Shown here: in pieces, positions 15,954 to 17,693 of the stretch
How positions within the stretch are numbered: position 1 is the stretch's first letter
Layout: each line of letters opens with the position of its first letter
Made by a program: the position numbers and the translations under genes
Source: Hyphomicrobiales bacterium
Lineage (GTDB): Bacteria; Pseudomonadota; Alphaproteobacteria; Rhizobiales; OSC116
Length of the DNA stretch: 17,693 nucleotides
Direction: 5' to 3'
Assembly (NCBI GenBank): GCA_013214985.1
Contig: JABSRY010000010.1
Span: 1 to 17,693 of the forward strand
The notes under the pieces: generated by a model
What the model saw: only the letters and a program-made list of their open reading frames with translations
Told to the model about the DNA's origin: nothing
Databases searched by the model: none

Positions 15954-17198
15954 TTAAAGTGCTGCAGCTGTTGTCGCGTAATAAAATGCATCAAAATTAC
16001 GTAATTCAGGTTTACTCGGCAGGTCAATAACACGGTTACAAATAAACGGAACAACTTGCTCGGTTAACCCACCATGGCTACGCAACGGCTCTTTTAACGC
16101 AGCTAGATCATGTCGATCCTCTGATGTGCCAACACAAATGTTTTCACCTGATACTACAACAATATCCCCTATACGATCGCCAGGTAATTCAAACTGCTGC
16201 ATGGCAACTTCTTTGGTATAAACCTCAATAATACCGTCGATACGCATTAATTTAGCAATAATATCGGCTTGGTTGGCGTCCTCGGGCAAATAACATGTTG
16301 CAAACGAACCAAGTGCGCCATGATGGACAACATATGGGTCGGTAATTGGTAAAATTACCCGCGCATTGGCCTCACCTAACCATTCATCCATTAAATCTTG
16401 TAGGTAAATCACCGCAGGTGAACCATCAGCCAGATGTTTAGGCTTCATACCATGATCAGCAGTAACCACGATTGCGGCGCCCATTGCATCTAATTCAGTT
16501 AAATATTTATCAAACATTTCGTAAAAATCTTGTGCTTGCTTATCGTCAGGAGCAAATTTATGTTGTACATAATCGGTTGTGGTTAAATACATAATATCTG
16601 GCTGCCATTCGCGCAACAACTTTACACCAGCGGCAAACACAAATTCAGAAAGCTCTGCTGAATAAACTTCAGGTTGAGGAAAAGCAAGCCATTTACTAGC
16701 CGCGTCTTGTCCATGAATTTCGACTGTAGAAGTATCTGATTTTTCGGCTGAAAAACATTTTGCGCGGTCTTGATCAAATTCTAAACCTGCGCCAAGCAAT
16801 GCACGTAATTTATCTTTTGCAGTAACAATAGCAACCTTTGCACCCGCCTTATAAAAATTACCAAACAGTGTTGGAGCGCGTAGAAATTTTACATCATTCA
16901 TCATCACTTCTTCACCCGTGTCTGGGTCATAAAGATAGTTGCCACAAATGCCATGCACTTTTGGTGGACGCCCTGTTGCAATTGAAAGATTATTAGGATT
17001 TGTGAAAGATGGAATAACGCTATGTGCCAAACGGTCTGTGCCAGTTTCGCGCATACGCTTAAGTGTCGGCATGAGGCCTTTTGCAATAGCAACATCAAGA
17101 TATTCAGGCTCACATCCATCTAAACAGATGGCTATTGCACATGTTTTTGGGGCAGGATAAATTCGGCCATTGGTCTCTACAGGTTCGCTAATGTTCAT
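15954..17198 (-). CDS. phnA: phosphonoacetate hydrolase
   Basis: This is a zinc enzyme of the alkaline phosphatase superfamily that cleaves the C-P bond of phosphonoacetate, giving acetate and phosphate. In 414 aa the expected metal and nucleophile residues are all present: Asp27 in CLDGCEP, the nucleophile Thr66 in SFTNPNNLSIATG, Asp209 and His213 in TTDYVQHKF, Asp248 and His249 in VTADHGMKP, and His375 in RSHGG. Each is two below the number I recall for the S. meliloti enzyme. No signal peptide is seen, so it is cytoplasmic. AAGGAA stands about 6 bases before the ATG at 17198. It is the first gene of the phnA-phnY unit, with a candidate promoter (17239-17267) and operator (17305-17319) upstream. 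It should not be confused with the unrelated zinc-ribbon protein also called PhnA in E. coli. Confidence 0.96.
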   Translation of the reverse strand: MNISEPVETNGRIYPAPKTCAIAICLDGCEPEYLDVAIAKGLMPTLKRMRETGTDRLAHSVIPSFTNPNNLSIATGRPPKVHGICGNYLYDPDTGEEVMMNDVKFLRAPTLFGNFYKAGAKVAIVTAKDKLRALLGAGLEFDQDRAKCFSAEKSDTSTVEIHGQDAASKWLAFPQPEVYSAELSEFVFAAGVKLLREWQPDIMYLTTTDYVQHKFAPDDKQAQDFYEMFDKYLTELDAMGAAIVVTADHGMKPKHLADGSPAVIYLQDLMDEWLGEANARVILPITDPYVVHHGALGSFATCYLPEDANQADIIAKLMRIDGIIEVYTKEVAMQQFELPGDRIGDIVVVSGENICVGTSEDRHDLAALKEPLRSHGGLTEQVVPFICNRVIDLPSKPELRNFDAFYYATTAAAL

Positions 17199-17238
17199 CT
17201 TCTATTCCTTCATTTATCAGATAACTATTATTGTCACT

Positions 17239-17267
17239 TTCATATATTGGTGACATTATGCTGCCAA
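17239..17267 (-). promoter_or_regulatory. candidate phnA promoter
   Basis: On the - strand TTGGCA (17262-17267) and TATGAA (17239-17244) are 17 bases apart, a fair sigma-70 pair. The predicted leader is about 33 bases. An inverted repeat, TGTCAC (17232-17237) and GTGACA (17250-17255), overlaps the -10 and start region and could be a second regulatory site. Confidence 0.45.
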
Positions 17268-17304
17268 ATTGGTTATTTGAGAAATATATAATTTATATGA
17301 CATA

Positions 17305-17319
17305 ATAGGTTTTACCTAT
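17305..17319. promoter_or_regulatory. candidate LysR-type operator upstream of phnA
   Basis: ATAGGT-TTT-ACCTAT is a perfect 15-bp inverted repeat with T-N11-A form. Its near edge is 106 bases before the phnA ATG, and its centre about 80 bases before the predicted transcription start, a little farther than the usual LysR activator position. It matches the copy upstream of phnW at 14 of 15 bases. Confidence 0.7.
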
Positions 17320-17433
17320 ATTAGATTTGTGTGAGATTTTAAACATGAATTACAGTTGGTTTACAAAAGCAAATTGCCGCTTAAACGAGAACATGGAGCG
17401 ACACGAAAACGGGACACGACCATTTATTTTAGT

Positions 17434-17693
17434 TCACGATAGCGCGGTCTTTTCGATTAGAGTAAGATAGTTTCGTACTGTTTTAACTTGATTGATTGCG
17501 TCCATTTGTTCGCGTTCCAAACTTTCGGCAAGGTTCGACATATCAATTTGTGTGAAACTAGCCGTTCGAAATGGAATGAACGGATCAGATGGTTCGTCGG
17601 GAAACCGCATCGCTGGGGCTTCGTAACCGACCTCTTCCTCAAGTGCAAATGCGGTAACTTGTGGCGTTTCCTTGCCTAGCAGTAGGAGATTTA
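17434..17693 (-). CDS. unrecognised protein, C-terminal part, cut by the window edge
   Basis: A - strand frame is open from the window end to a TGA at 17434-17436 and encodes 85 residues without a start, so this is the C-terminus of a gene that begins beyond base 17693. It contains EEEVGYEAPAMRFPDEPSDP, a Pro/Asp-rich stretch, then a probably helical, charged end (ESLEREQMDAINQVKTVRNY). Its amino acid mix is convincingly protein-like, while the overlapping frames on either strand are not. I do not recognise the family. Its GC content looks higher than that of the phn genes, by eye. It runs toward phnA in the same direction, about 235 bases upstream of it; the promoter and operator of phnA lie in that gap, so it is probably a separate transcription unit. 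A border of an acquired segment is possible but not shown. Confidence 0.6.
   Translation of the reverse strand, partial: NLLLLGKETPQVTAFALEEEVGYEAPAMRFPDEPSDPFIPFRTASFTQIDMSNLAESLEREQMDAINQVKTVRNYLTLIEKTALS

Noticed and set aside
17400..17419. Direct repeat GACACGA twice with 13-base period
   Set aside because: Only two short copies; not enough to call iterons or a CRISPR-like array.
17345..17473. A 42-codon + strand frame starting MNYSWFTKANCRLNENMERH
   Set aside because: It has no good ribosome binding site, overlaps the end of the more convincing - strand partial gene, and shows no recognisable feature.
17457..17679. Open frames of 63 codons on both strands at the right edge
   Set aside because: Both overlap the better - strand frame ending at 17434 and their translations are rich in Arg, Cys and Trp in shadow-like fashion.
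1..17693. tRNA, rRNA, CRISPR array, insertion sequence or riboswitch
   Set aside because: None was recognised by eye on either strand; a covariance-model scan was not possible.

Overview
The window looks like an alphaproteobacterial chromosome, most likely a fairly AT-rich member of the Hyphomicrobiales (Rhizobiales). This rests on protein style (an E2/E3 pair translationally coupled by ATGA, and PhnY/PhnA that match the Sinorhizobium meliloti enzymes residue for residue at the active sites with a constant offset of two, as recalled from the literature). The genus cannot be named from sequence alone.

Layout. (1) 1-2555, + strand: the 3' part of a 2-oxo acid dehydrogenase E2 gene, probably the branched-chain type, and its dihydrolipoamide dehydrogenase. 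(2) 2556-2861: a 306-base gap with a hairpin and a short coding-like remnant on the - strand. (3) 2862-3581, + strand: a stand-alone class I glutamine amidotransferase that starts with GTG next to a run of nine A. (4) 3636-17198: ten consecutive genes, all on the - strand, forming a complete 2-aminoethylphosphonate (AEP, ciliatine) catabolic cluster. (5) 17434-17693, - strand: the C-terminal 85 codons of an unrecognised gene cut by the window edge.

In transcription order (right to left) the AEP cluster is phnA - phnY - [strong terminator] - Na/Pi-cotransporter-like gene - LysR-type regulator - phnW - EamA/DMT membrane protein - phnS (binding protein) - phnT (ATPase) - fused permease (phnU type) - FAD-dependent aminophosphonate oxidoreductase. 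AEP enters by the ABC transporter, PhnW transaminates it to phosphonoacetaldehyde, PhnY oxidises this to phosphonoacetate, and PhnA hydrolyses that to acetate and phosphate. No PhnX phosphonatase is present, so this is the PhnW-PhnY-PhnA route. The FAD enzyme probably feeds the same aldehyde from AEP derivatives such as N-methyl-AEP. The Na/Pi protein with a PhoU-like tail plausibly exports the surplus phosphate made when AEP is used for carbon and nitrogen.

The most notable non-coding observation is a 15-bp inverted repeat of LysR T-N11-A form, ATAGGTTTT(T/A)CCTAT, found upstream of both phnW and phnA at nearly the same distance from the start codon (111 and 106 bases). It is a strong candidate operator for the LysR protein encoded between the two transcription units. 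Other points are a 52-bp composite dyad in front of phnW, an exact TATAAT inside the tail of the phnY terminator, a hairpin between phnS and phnT, and a periplasmic insertion of about 120 residues in the fused permease.
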